A stretch of 64,000 bases of DNA from Alcanivoracaceae bacterium (GTDB lineage Bacteria > Pseudomonadota > Gammaproteobacteria > Pseudomonadales > Alcanivoracaceae): contig JARGPU010000001.1 of NCBI GenBank assembly GCA_029210325.1, positions 878,126-942,125 on the forward strand. Direction: 5' to 3'. The notes under the pieces are model-generated. The model saw nothing but the letters and a program-made list of their open reading frames with translations, had not been told where the DNA came from and searched no databases. Each line of letters opens with the position of its first letter. The stretch's first letter is position 1. This document shows positions 57,028-64,000 of the stretch, one piece after another. A program made the position numbers and the translations under genes.

Positions 57028-58524
57028 ATGGAAGAGCGCGCGGCACTGCTTCGGTCTGTCAATCAAGTTGAACCCACTCCGCCAACAGCATCATCCTCAT
57101 CAGCGAAAAGCTCTACCGGTTCTAGCCCGGACACCCCCGCTGCAGAACGGCAAAAGGTTTACGTACTCGACACCAATGTTCTGATTCACGACCCCAACTC
57201 CGTACTGAATTTTGACGAGCACCGCGTTGTTATTCCGATGACGGTTCTGGAAGAGCTCGACAAGTTGAAATCGGGAAAATCCAATATCGCCGCGGATTGC
57301 CGTATGGCTATTCGCTTGATAGATAAGGTGCTGGGTAATGCATCCCCGGACGAGGTAGAAGCCGGTGTGCCAATTGCTCGCCCCCAGAAACCGGATGGCA
57401 GCCTGTCGGTGCTAATGCCGCGCCAGCAAGGCAGTGAGCGACCGTTGCTGCCAGAACACCTGAATGACAACCGGATTATTAATGATATTGCTGCGCTGAT
57501 TGAACGCGATCCGGGACGTCACTATGTGCTAGTCACCAAAGATATCAATATGCGCTTGAAGTCACGGGCCTGTGGCATTGACGCGGAGGACTATCATACC
57601 GACCAGCTGCTTTCTGATATTGGCCAGATGACCCGTGGTTATTTTGAGGTGTCCGGTAGCTTGTGGGACCGGGTTGATCAAGTGGATACGGTTCAGGAGG
57701 GTTGTGACACCCTGCACCGCATTTCCCATGGTCTGCTGGTTAGCGAGATTCTTGGTGAAGAGGTTTTCCCCAACCAGTACCTGATTGATGAGCAGGGCTT
57801 TGTCGGCCGCATTCGCTCGGTTGAGCAGGGAGTGGTAACAATCTTGCACATCAACCGCAGTGCCTTAATGGATCAGGAGGCCTGGGGTTTGAAGCCGATC
57901 AACATTCATCAGGCCATCGCGCTGCATTTGCTTTTGGACCCGGATGTCCACTTGGTCACCCTGACCGGTGCGGCCGGTTCCGGGAAGACTATTCTGGCAC
58001 TGGCAGCGGCCATTGAGATGACCGTGGAACAGCGTCGCTTCAACAAGATTATCGCTACCCGTTCGACACCGCCTCTGGCGGAGGAGCATGGCTTTCTGCC
58101 GGGCACAGAAGAGGAGAAGATGGACCCGTGGCTGGGTGCGATCAACGACAATATCGAAGCCCTGCACTTGAATGATGAAAATCCCGGTGGCTCCATCGAG
58201 TACGTCAAGGAGCGAGCTAATATCCAGTTCAAGGCTCTGAACTATATCCGTGGACGTAGCTTTCAGCGCAGCCTGATTCTTATTGATGAAAGTCAGAACC
58301 TTACGCCGCACCAGATGAAGGCCATCATTACCCGGGCGGGAGAAGGCTCCAAGGTGGTCTGTCTGGGGAATCTGGCGCAGATCGATACGCCTTATCTAAC
58401 CGCCACCAGCTCGGGCCTGACCTATATGACCGAGCGCTTCAAGGGTTTTAGCTATGGCGGCTCGATCCAGCTCAATGGTGTGCCACGTTCTCTACTGGCG
58501 GAGTACGCAGAACAGCATCTCTGA
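57028..58524 (+). CDS. PIN-PhoH fusion ATPase (YlaK type)
   Basis: A 498-residue protein. A low-complexity Ser/Pro N-terminus is followed by a PIN ribonuclease domain (VYVLDTNVLIHDPNS, EELDKLKSGKSN, VTKDINMRLKSRA) and a PhoH ATPase domain with Walker A (GAAGSGKTILAL) and Walker B (LILIDESQNLTPHQMKAIITRAG). Such PIN-PhoH proteins act as RNA helicase/RNase in related systems. It is distinct from YbeZ at 38303, which lacks the PIN domain. AGAGG lies upstream of the ATG. Confidence 0.9.
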   Translation: MEERAALLRSVNQVEPTPPTASSSSAKSSTGSSPDTPAAERQKVYVLDTNVLIHDPNSVLNFDEHRVVIPMTVLEELDKLKSGKSNIAADCRMAIRLIDKVLGNASPDEVEAGVPIARPQKPDGSLSVLMPRQQGSERPLLPEHLNDNRIINDIAALIERDPGRHYVLVTKDINMRLKSRACGIDAEDYHTDQLLSDIGQMTRGYFEVSGSLWDRVDQVDTVQEGCDTLHRISHGLLVSEILGEEVFPNQYLIDEQGFVGRIRSVEQGVVTILHINRSALMDQEAWGLKPINIHQAIALHLLLDPDVHLVTLTGAAGSGKTILALAAAIEMTVEQRRFNKIIATRSTPPLAEEHGFLPGTEEEKMDPWLGAINDNIEALHLNDENPGGSIEYVKERANIQFKALNYIRGRSFQRSLILIDESQNLTPHQMKAIITRAGEGSKVVCLGNLAQIDTPYLTATSSGLTYMTERFKGFSYGGSIQLNGVPRSLLAEYAEQHL

Positions 58525-58610
58525 CCTGTTGCGGCGGCGGCAGAGGCGTTACAGTACGCCCCTGTTGCCGTTCGCCCCTTGGGGCCAGTCAGAAATGAAG
58601 GAGTCTGCGC

Positions 58611-59261
58611 ATGAAATGTCTCGCCACCTTGTTGGCCATCTGGCCCTTTCTGGCTGTGACATCTGCCTTTGCTTATGAGCAATCCGATCGCATCTGGCGA
58701 TTTTCCCTGAATACGATTGAGGTGGACCCGGCTAGCGATTTCACCGTGGTGCCGCCGGTGGGTGGCGAGTTTGATATGTCCTCCGATATTCGCCCGGGTG
58801 TCAGTTTTACTTACCTGCTGTTGGATCATATCGGCTTGTCTTTGGCCACAGCGTGGCCCTTTTCCCATGACCTTCACTTGCGCGATAGCACTGGCAGAAG
58901 TCGTACCGGAAGCGCCCACTCCATGCCCGTGACGGCCTCCTTGCAGTATTACCTGCCCAAGATCGGCCGGCTCAAGCCCTGGCTGGGCGGCGGTGTCAGC
59001 TACATCCGTTTTTCTCGTGAAAGCGTGGGCGGCGCACTGGCCGCAAGCGCTGACAGTATGTCGCTGCAGTCCTCAACGGATGTGCTGCTCGAGGCTGGGC
59101 TTGATTGGGACATTGATCGGCTGCTATCGCTGAGCCTGTCAGTTCAGCAGTTGCAGGCAGATACCAAAGTGGTGCTCAAGCAGGCCGGCGTCAGAGTTGA
59201 CGCCGTGGACATGAATCTTGATCCGCTGATCTGGAGTATCGGGGTCTCGCGGCGGTTCTGA
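58611..59261 (+). CDS. OmpW-family outer-membrane protein
   Basis: A 216-residue protein with signal peptide (ending TSAFA) and an eight-strand barrel pattern: an IRPGVSFTYLLLDHIGLSLATAWPF strand pair, LQYYLP, LKPWLGGGVSYIRF, and C-terminal GVSRRF. OmpW barrels pass small hydrophobic compounds. AAGGAG lies upstream of ATG 58611. It is convergent with rhlB, whose stop directly abuts. Confidence 0.88.
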   Translation: MKCLATLLAIWPFLAVTSAFAYEQSDRIWRFSLNTIEVDPASDFTVVPPVGGEFDMSSDIRPGVSFTYLLLDHIGLSLATAWPFSHDLHLRDSTGRSRTGSAHSMPVTASLQYYLPKIGRLKPWLGGGVSYIRFSRESVGGALAASADSMSLQSSTDVLLEAGLDWDIDRLLSLSLSVQQLQADTKVVLKQAGVRVDAVDMNLDPLIWSIGVSRRF

Positions 59262-60539
59262 TCAGGCCGGCTTGTCTGCCGGCCCGTCGCTCTGGTCCTT
59301 GGTTTTCTGTGGCATGGGGTGTTCGGACAGCAACTCTTCCGGCGGATAGACGCAATCCAGTTTCATGCCGATGGCTTTCTCCAGCTGCGGCAGCAGAAAC
59401 GCATCATCCTCACAGGCAAAGCTGATTGACGTGCCGCTGGCGCCAGCTCGGCCGGTACGACCGATGCGGTGGACGTAATCCTCCGGATCCTCCGGCAAGT
59501 TGAAGTTCACCACATGGCTGACGCCGTCGATGTGGATGCCGCGGCCGGCCACATCGGTAGCAATAAGCACCTGTACCTGACCATTGCGAAATGCCTCGAG
59601 GGTGCGACTGCGCTGGGTTTGGGGAACGTCTCCGGAAATCATCGCCGCCTTGATGCCCTTGCGCTGCAGCCGCTCAAAAAGTTTGCGAGTAATATCGCGG
59701 CGGTTGGCAAAGACCATCACCTTGTCGAGGTTTTCCCGGCTGATCAGGTTATACAGCAGGGTAAACTTCTGGTCGGTTTCGGTAATGTAGACTTTCTGAT
59801 CGACGCGCTCGGTGGTCACCTGTGTCGGTTCGATTTCGACAATCTCCGGATCCACTGTCCAGCGGCCGGCCAGATTCATCACGTCTTCGCTGAAGGTGGC
59901 GGAGAACAGCAGGGTCTGACGGAACTGCGAGCCCGGTGTCAGGCGCACGATGCGTTTAACGTCGGGAATAAACCCCATGTCCAGCATGCGGTCTGCTTCA
60001 TCGATAACCAGTACTTCGACACGGTCGAGCCACAAATCACGGCGGTTAGCGAAATCGAGTAGTCTCCCTGGCGTGGCTACCAGAATATCCACTTCTGTTT
60101 TCTGCAGCTGATCCTGCTGGCGATTGAAGTTCATACCGCCAACCACGCTCATCACCGACAGGCCGGTGTATTTGCCAAGTTGATGGGCATCCTTCTCAAT
60201 CTGCATAACCAGCTCGCGGGTTGGCGCGATGATCAGGGCGCGGGGCTCGCCCGCATGGCGTTTGACAGTGATGGGGTTGCGCAGCAAGTCGTTGATCACG
60301 GTGACCAGAAAGGCAGCCGTTTTTCCGGTGCCGGTCTGGGCGCGACCAATGGCATCAGCGCCAGCCAGAGTGTGATGCAGGACCTCTGCCTGGATCGGCG
60401 TGCAGTATTGAAAGCCAGTTTCGGCAATGCTGCGCATCAGGCGCAGATCAAGGTCGAAATCGTGGAATCGGGTGGCGCCTTCTTTCTCGGCTACCTGGAA
60501 TTGCTCCAGGGTCCAGCTATCAGTTTCCGCTTGCGTCAT
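59262..60539 (-). CDS. rhlB: ATP-dependent RNA helicase RhlB
   Basis: A 425-residue DEAD-box helicase: [33 protein letters not shown] is the RhlB start, then [43 protein letters not shown] and [10 protein letters not shown]. RhlB works with RNase E in the degradosome. The acidic/polar tail is short. The upstream 110-base gap holds a terminator of the SDR gene. Confidence 0.92.
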   Translation of the reverse strand: MTQAETDSWTLEQFQVAEKEGATRFHDFDLDLRLMRSIAETGFQYCTPIQAEVLHHTLAGADAIGRAQTGTGKTAAFLVTVINDLLRNPITVKRHAGEPRALIIAPTRELVMQIEKDAHQLGKYTGLSVMSVVGGMNFNRQQDQLQKTEVDILVATPGRLLDFANRRDLWLDRVEVLVIDEADRMLDMGFIPDVKRIVRLTPGSQFRQTLLFSATFSEDVMNLAGRWTVDPEIVEIEPTQVTTERVDQKVYITETDQKFTLLYNLISRENLDKVMVFANRRDITRKLFERLQRKGIKAAMISGDVPQTQRSRTLEAFRNGQVQVLIATDVAGRGIHIDGVSHVVNFNLPEDPEDYVHRIGRTGRAGASGTSISFACEDDAFLLPQLEKAIGMKLDCVYPPEELLSEHPMPQKTKDQSDGPADKPA

Positions 60540-60622
60540 CGTTGCATCATCGCATCAGGTCGTCGTTTAGGCGGCCATTGTATGCAAAGCAGGCGAGGAT
60601 GTCGTCAGGTTACCGACAAGAG

Positions 60623-60644
60623 CCCCCGGTCCGCAGACCGGGGG
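60623..60644 (-). terminator. Hairpin after the SDR gene
   Basis: CCCCCGGTC (60623-60631) and GACCGGGGG (60636-60644) form a perfect nine-base-pair stem with loop CGCA. It lies just past the stop of the SDR gene on the minus strand, before rhlB. The T-run after it is poor, so termination may be partial. Confidence 0.6.
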
Positions 60645-60651
60645 GGGTGTT

Positions 60652-61494
60652 CTATGTGCGGTTGCGTAGCATTCTCTGACCAGCTACCAGCAGCTTCTGG
60701 TAGCTGGTGGGTAGCAGACGCTGCATGGTATCGATGGCCACCGCATCGGCGCCAATCAGCACCCTGCGTTTGTTGCCGCGAATACCGGCAATAATCGTTG
60801 CTGCCGCTTCTTCCGGTGTGGTGCGGAACATTTTTTCAAAATCCTGAACATTGCTTTCACCGCTTTTGCCGGTAATTTCCTTGACGCTGTCATTCATGCG
60901 CGCGTTACGGGCAATGTTGGTTTTGATGCCGCCCGGATGAACGGAGGTGCAGGAAACGCTGCTGCCTTCCAGTTCCAGCTCCTGACGCAGCGACTCAGTG
61001 AAGCCGCGCACGGCGAACTTGGCTGCGTTGTAGGCCGACTGACTGGGTACACCGATTAGACCAAACACACTGGAGATGTTGACGATATGGCCTTCATCCG
61101 CTTTCTTCAGGACGGGCAGGAATGCCTTGGTGCCGTAAACCACGCCCCAGAAGTTGATGCCCATTAGCCACTCGAAGTCTTCGTAGCTGGTTTGCTCGAC
61201 GGTGGCGCCAAGCGCTACACCAGCGTTATTGATGACCAGGTTCACGCTGCCAAACTTGTTTACCACTTTGTCGGCATACGCGTAAAAGGCTTCCCGGTCA
61301 GCAACGTCCAGACGGTCGGCGATTACATCATGGCCACTGGCCTTGAGTTCTTTGGCAGCCTGTTTGACGGCGGCTTCATTGATGTCGGAAAGCGCCAGCT
61401 TGCAGCCCGCTGCACCCAGTTCGAATGCCAATGCTCGGCCGATGCCTGAGCCGGCACCGGTAATTACAGCGACCCGATCACGAAAGGACTTCAT
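60652..61494 (-). CDS. Short-chain dehydrogenase/reductase (classical SDR)
   Basis: A 280-residue NAD(P)-dependent oxidoreductase: Rossmann motif TGAGSGIGRALA, NNAG, catalytic Ser in ISSVFG, and YNAAK (Tyr-X3-Lys). The C-terminal region (FRTTPEEAAATIIAGIRGNKRRVLIG) is common in SDRs linked to lipid metabolism. ATG 61494 has GGGAG five bases upstream. The substrate is unknown; its neighbours (PlsC, START) suggest lipid or fatty alcohol/aldehyde use. Confidence 0.88.
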   Translation of the reverse strand: MKSFRDRVAVITGAGSGIGRALAFELGAAGCKLALSDINEAAVKQAAKELKASGHDVIADRLDVADREAFYAYADKVVNKFGSVNLVINNAGVALGATVEQTSYEDFEWLMGINFWGVVYGTKAFLPVLKKADEGHIVNISSVFGLIGVPSQSAYNAAKFAVRGFTESLRQELELEGSSVSCTSVHPGGIKTNIARNARMNDSVKEITGKSGESNVQDFEKMFRTTPEEAAATIIAGIRGNKRRVLIGADAVAIDTMQRLLPTSYQKLLVAGQRMLRNRT

Positions 61495-61567
61495 GGAGAC
61501 TCCCAGTAGTAGCTTACACAGAGGCGGCGAGTTTAGCGGCTTGATAGCGGCTTGTCGGGCCAATAGC

Positions 61568-62323
61568 TCAGACGGTACGGCTCAGTGTGCGGGCACGCTC
61601 ACCGGACAGGGCAGAGGCAATGGCGTCACGGGTTTCGCCGGTCAGATCATCCAGGTCAGCTTCGCTGAGCCCTTTGACTGCCAAGGGTGCATGAACGGTG
61701 ATATGTACCTCTCCCGGAGTCAGCTGCAGCGAGCCTGGGGGCAGCACTTCCCATGTGCCCTGAAGGGTCACCGGCAGTACTGGTAGTTGCAGATCCAGTG
61801 CCATGTTGAAGGCGCCTTTCTTGAAGGGCTTGAGTGATCCATCACGGCTGCGGGTGCCTTCCGGGAAAAACAGAATGCTGGTGCCGGCGGTGATTTCTTC
61901 GCGGGCTGCATTTAGCGAAGCCAGTGCGGCGTCGCGGTTGCTACGATCAATAAACACATGGCCAAGCGCCGCACAGCTGACACCGATTACCGGCACATGA
62001 CGTAACTCTTGTTTCATCACCCAACGCAGGTCCATGCCGAGCCAGCCATACAGCACCCAGATATCGAAATGGCTAAGGTGGTTGGCGGTAATCACATAGC
62101 TTTGTCCGCGGCGAATATTGTCAAGGCCGTGCAGGTGTACTTTGATGCCGCTAAGAAATAGCCCAAGCCTGGCCCACGGGACAGCAGTCAGGCGAGCGGT
62201 GCGAGCCGGGCCAAGGGCTGGCACGATGAGCAGGCAGAGCAGGCCGAAAAACGCGGTGGCCAGCATCATCACTGGCACTAGAAACAGCCAGACATAAGCA
62301 AGGTGCAGCATGCGGACCATCAT
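61568..62323 (-). CDS. plsC: 1-acyl-sn-glycerol-3-phosphate acyltransferase (PlsC family)
   Basis: A 251-residue membrane acyltransferase: NHLSHFD (H-X4-D catalytic motif), FIDRSNRDAA, FFPEGTRSRDGSLKPFKKGAF and VLPVTLQGTW. It has an N-terminal hydrophobic region (WLFLVPVMMLATAFFGLLCLLIV). AAGGAG lies four bases before ATG 62323. It makes phosphatidate from lysophosphatidate. It precedes the SDR gene on the same strand after 73 bases. Confidence 0.9.
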   Translation of the reverse strand: MMVRMLHLAYVWLFLVPVMMLATAFFGLLCLLIVPALGPARTARLTAVPWARLGLFLSGIKVHLHGLDNIRRGQSYVITANHLSHFDIWVLYGWLGMDLRWVMKQELRHVPVIGVSCAALGHVFIDRSNRDAALASLNAAREEITAGTSILFFPEGTRSRDGSLKPFKKGAFNMALDLQLPVLPVTLQGTWEVLPPGSLQLTPGEVHITVHAPLAVKGLSEADLDDLTGETRDAIASALSGERARTLSRTV

Positions 62324-62344
62324 TGAACTCCTTTTCAACTCCTG

Positions 62345-63133
62345 CTAGCGAGCAGGATTGGCCTGATCGACGGTCATGCTTTCAATGGGTGCGGCTGGCG
62401 GGTTGCTGTAAAGGTAGCTACGGGCGGAGATAAGGTTGCCTGGTCGGCCGGGTCCGCGCAGCTCGATGTAGTCAAAAAACTGACCCTGATACTCGGCACG
62501 GCTGATGATGCGGCGCAGGCGTTCGAGGGTGAAGTAGGGGGCGTCTCGCAGCAGCACGTTGGCTAGCCATGCAGGGATATAGCCGCCCGGGTCCAGAACC
62601 AGCTGATAGACCACTTGGACCTGATCCTCACCCAGGCGGGTAATTTGAAAGATGCCTTCCATTTCTGGAAAGCGAACATATTCCGAGTTTACTGGCAGTA
62701 AGGTCGGGCGGTTGTCCAGATAGACCGTAACGTTCTCCACATCAGGCATGACAGTGGTCTCAACCCGAGCTTCAAGGATGGCCTCACGATCGTTCAGTGG
62801 CCAGGGTAGCTGGGTGGTAAAGCGCAGTTGGCGCAGTAGCGGGCCGTCACGATTGAACTCTGTGGCGCCATCGATGAAGTGAAGCCAGCGCGGGTAGCTT
62901 GCGTAGTCTTCCAGCAGGGATACCAGAGCGTACTCGTCGGAAAGCTGGATTTTGCTGACGCCGCGAAAGGTCTTCAGACGCGAGTCGTCCTGATGCCGCA
63001 TATACACCTGGATGCCATTGCGGTCGGTAATCAGCTTCCAGGAAGGGTCCAGCCCTGCATCATCCGTAATGTCGGCGCCCGCCAGAACGCTGATGGTCAG
63101 CGTTAGCAGCAGGGCAATCAGGCGAATGGTCAT
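62345..63133 (-). CDS. Secreted START-domain lipid-binding-like protein
   Basis: A 262-residue protein with a signal peptide (LIALLLTLTISVLAGA) and a START domain: WKLITDRNGIQVYMRH, YPRWLHFIDGATEF, WPLNDREAILEARVE, PGGYIPAWLANVLLRDAPYFTLERLR. START domains hold lipids or other hydrophobic ligands. It lies 21 bases upstream of plsC and so may be in the same operon. Bacterial ligands are not known. Confidence 0.85.
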   Translation of the reverse strand: MTIRLIALLLTLTISVLAGADITDDAGLDPSWKLITDRNGIQVYMRHQDDSRLKTFRGVSKIQLSDEYALVSLLEDYASYPRWLHFIDGATEFNRDGPLLRQLRFTTQLPWPLNDREAILEARVETTVMPDVENVTVYLDNRPTLLPVNSEYVRFPEMEGIFQITRLGEDQVQVVYQLVLDPGGYIPAWLANVLLRDAPYFTLERLRRIISRAEYQGQFFDYIELRGPGRPGNLISARSYLYSNPPAAPIESMTVDQANPAR

Positions 63134-63231
63134 TCAGTTCTCCGCATCAGGGTACGGGCAAGTATAGGCAACGCATTCAACTGTCACAATTGTCTGGTAT
63201 CAGGCATTTGCTGCTGAATGGTTGCCGGGTG

Positions 63232-64000
63232 TTACACCATGTCCTGAGCGGCTATATGGGGCCAAGTCTGCTCGAAGGAGCAGGGCTTGCTGATGTGATA
63301 GCCCTGTGCGTAATTCACCCCCAGCGAGGCAAGTAGCTCCATGACCTCGGCATCTTCGACAAATTCGGCAATAGTCAGCAGGTTGAAAGCGCGGGCAACA
63401 TCTACCAGCGCCTTAATCAGCACCTGGTGCTCACTGTCGCCGACCAGATTGCGGACAAAGGAACCATCAATCTTGATGTAATCCAGTGGCAGCTTTTTCA
63501 GGTAATAAAGAGAGGAAAAGCCTACCCCGAAGTCGTCCAGAGCAAAGCGACAGCCCTCATGGCGCAGTGCATCCATAACCTGAATGGAGGCATCAATATC
63601 AGCCAATGCTGCGGTTTCAGTGATTTCAAAAATCACTGAGGCGGGCGGCACCGCAAACTCCTTCAGGCAGCGGCGTACATGGGGCACCAGGTTCGGGTTA
63701 TTAAAGGACCGCCCGGACAGGTTTACTGCCAGCTGTACCGGTTGATCGGCCTGCTGCAGCTGAGCCAGGTGCTCGAATACTCGACGAATGACTTGCTCAT
63801 CGAGACGATGGATCATGCCGTTCTGCTCCGCCGCCATAATCAGCTGGGCGGTATGCAAAGGCTTGTTGTCCTCGTCGTGTCCGCGTAACAGAGCTTCATA
63901 ATGGGTAACGGAGCGGCTTTGCAGGTTTAGAATCGGTTGGTAGTGCATTTCTACGCGCTGCTCATCAAGCAGTTTGCGAATCTGTCTATCCCAGAACATT
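63232..64000 (-). CDS. EAL-domain cyclic-di-GMP phosphodiesterase, likely truncated by the window edge
   Basis: An EAL domain: ALLR in place (YEALLRG), AVNLSGRSFNNP, FEITETAALAD, DDFGVGFSSLYYLKKLPLDYIKIDGSFV (catalytic DDFG and K) and a final QGYHISKP. The ATG at 63999 is three bases from the window end and falls just before the EAL core (IRKLLDEQRVEMHYQP), so it may be an internal Met of a longer GGDEF-EAL protein. It would hydrolyse c-di-GMP. Confidence 0.85.
   Translation of the reverse strand, partial: MFWDRQIRKLLDEQRVEMHYQPILNLQSRSVTHYEALLRGHDEDNKPLHTAQLIMAAEQNGMIHRLDEQVIRRVFEHLAQLQQADQPVQLAVNLSGRSFNNPNLVPHVRRCLKEFAVPPASVIFEITETAALADIDASIQVMDALRHEGCRFALDDFGVGFSSLYYLKKLPLDYIKIDGSFVRNLVGDSEHQVLIKALVDVARAFNLLTIAEFVEDAEVMELLASLGVNYAQGYHISKPCSFEQTWPHIAAQDMV

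Overview
The window reads as a chromosomal segment of a gammaproteobacterium of the Pseudomonas/Alcanivorax/Marinobacter kind. I base this on the gene order obgE-proB-rpsT-murJ-ribF-ileS-lspA-fkpB-ispH-minor pilins-pilY1-pilE-thiO-pilR-pilS, which is essentially that of the Pseudomonas aeruginosa obg-to-pilS region. Other hallmarks agree: leuS-lptE-holA, miaB-ybeZ-ybeY-ybeX, a UUG-started rpsT, and SDR-plsC-START genes. Genus is an inference; nothing here fixes it. Both window edges cut genes: obgE on the left and an EAL-domain protein on the right. I see no tRNA, rRNA, IS element, prophage or CRISPR, and no gene-free stretch longer than about 235 bases.

Layout. 1-9.7 kb: housekeeping (ObgE GTPase, proline synthesis, S20, lipid II flippase, riboflavin kinase, isoleucyl-tRNA synthetase, lipoprotein signal peptidase, FKBP, IspH). 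9.9-16.9 kb: type IV pilus minor-pilin operon with a large PilY1 and one extra pilin gene turned against it. 16.9-21.2 kb: thiO, then the PilS/PilR two-component pair. 21.2-28.6 kb: NAD synthetase, a methyltransferase, an unknown single-span protein, and leuS-lptE-holA. 28.7-32.5 kb: a YdcF-like protein and a three-gene persulfide operon (metallo-beta-lactamase dioxygenase, rhodanese-like DUF442 protein, SulP transporter) behind a palindromic operator. 32.5-40.8 kb: lnt, two unusual membrane/TPR proteins, then corC/ybeX-ybeY-ybeZ-miaB. 40.8-42.8 kb: copper chaperones (SCO1, PCuAC) and a secreted EEP hydrolase.

43.0-54.4 kb is the most interesting part. A urea carboxylase, a GntR regulator and a complete UrtABCDE urea ABC transporter follow a consensus sigma-54 promoter (TGGCAC-N5-TTGC). 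The convergent neighbour, a TorF-family putative porin of unknown substrate, has its own sigma-54 promoter and an upstream GCACC-N5-GGTGC palindrome of NtrC type. Together they look like a nitrogen-starvation urea-scavenging locus with its own outer-membrane channel. No allophanate hydrolase or urease is present in the window.

54.4-64 kb: a small lipoprotein, an M14 carboxypeptidase, a NlpC/P60-like hydrolase, a PIN-PhoH ATPase, OmpW, RhlB helicase, an SDR, PlsC, a START-domain protein and the EAL protein. All functional calls rest on reading motifs and gene order by eye; no database search was run.
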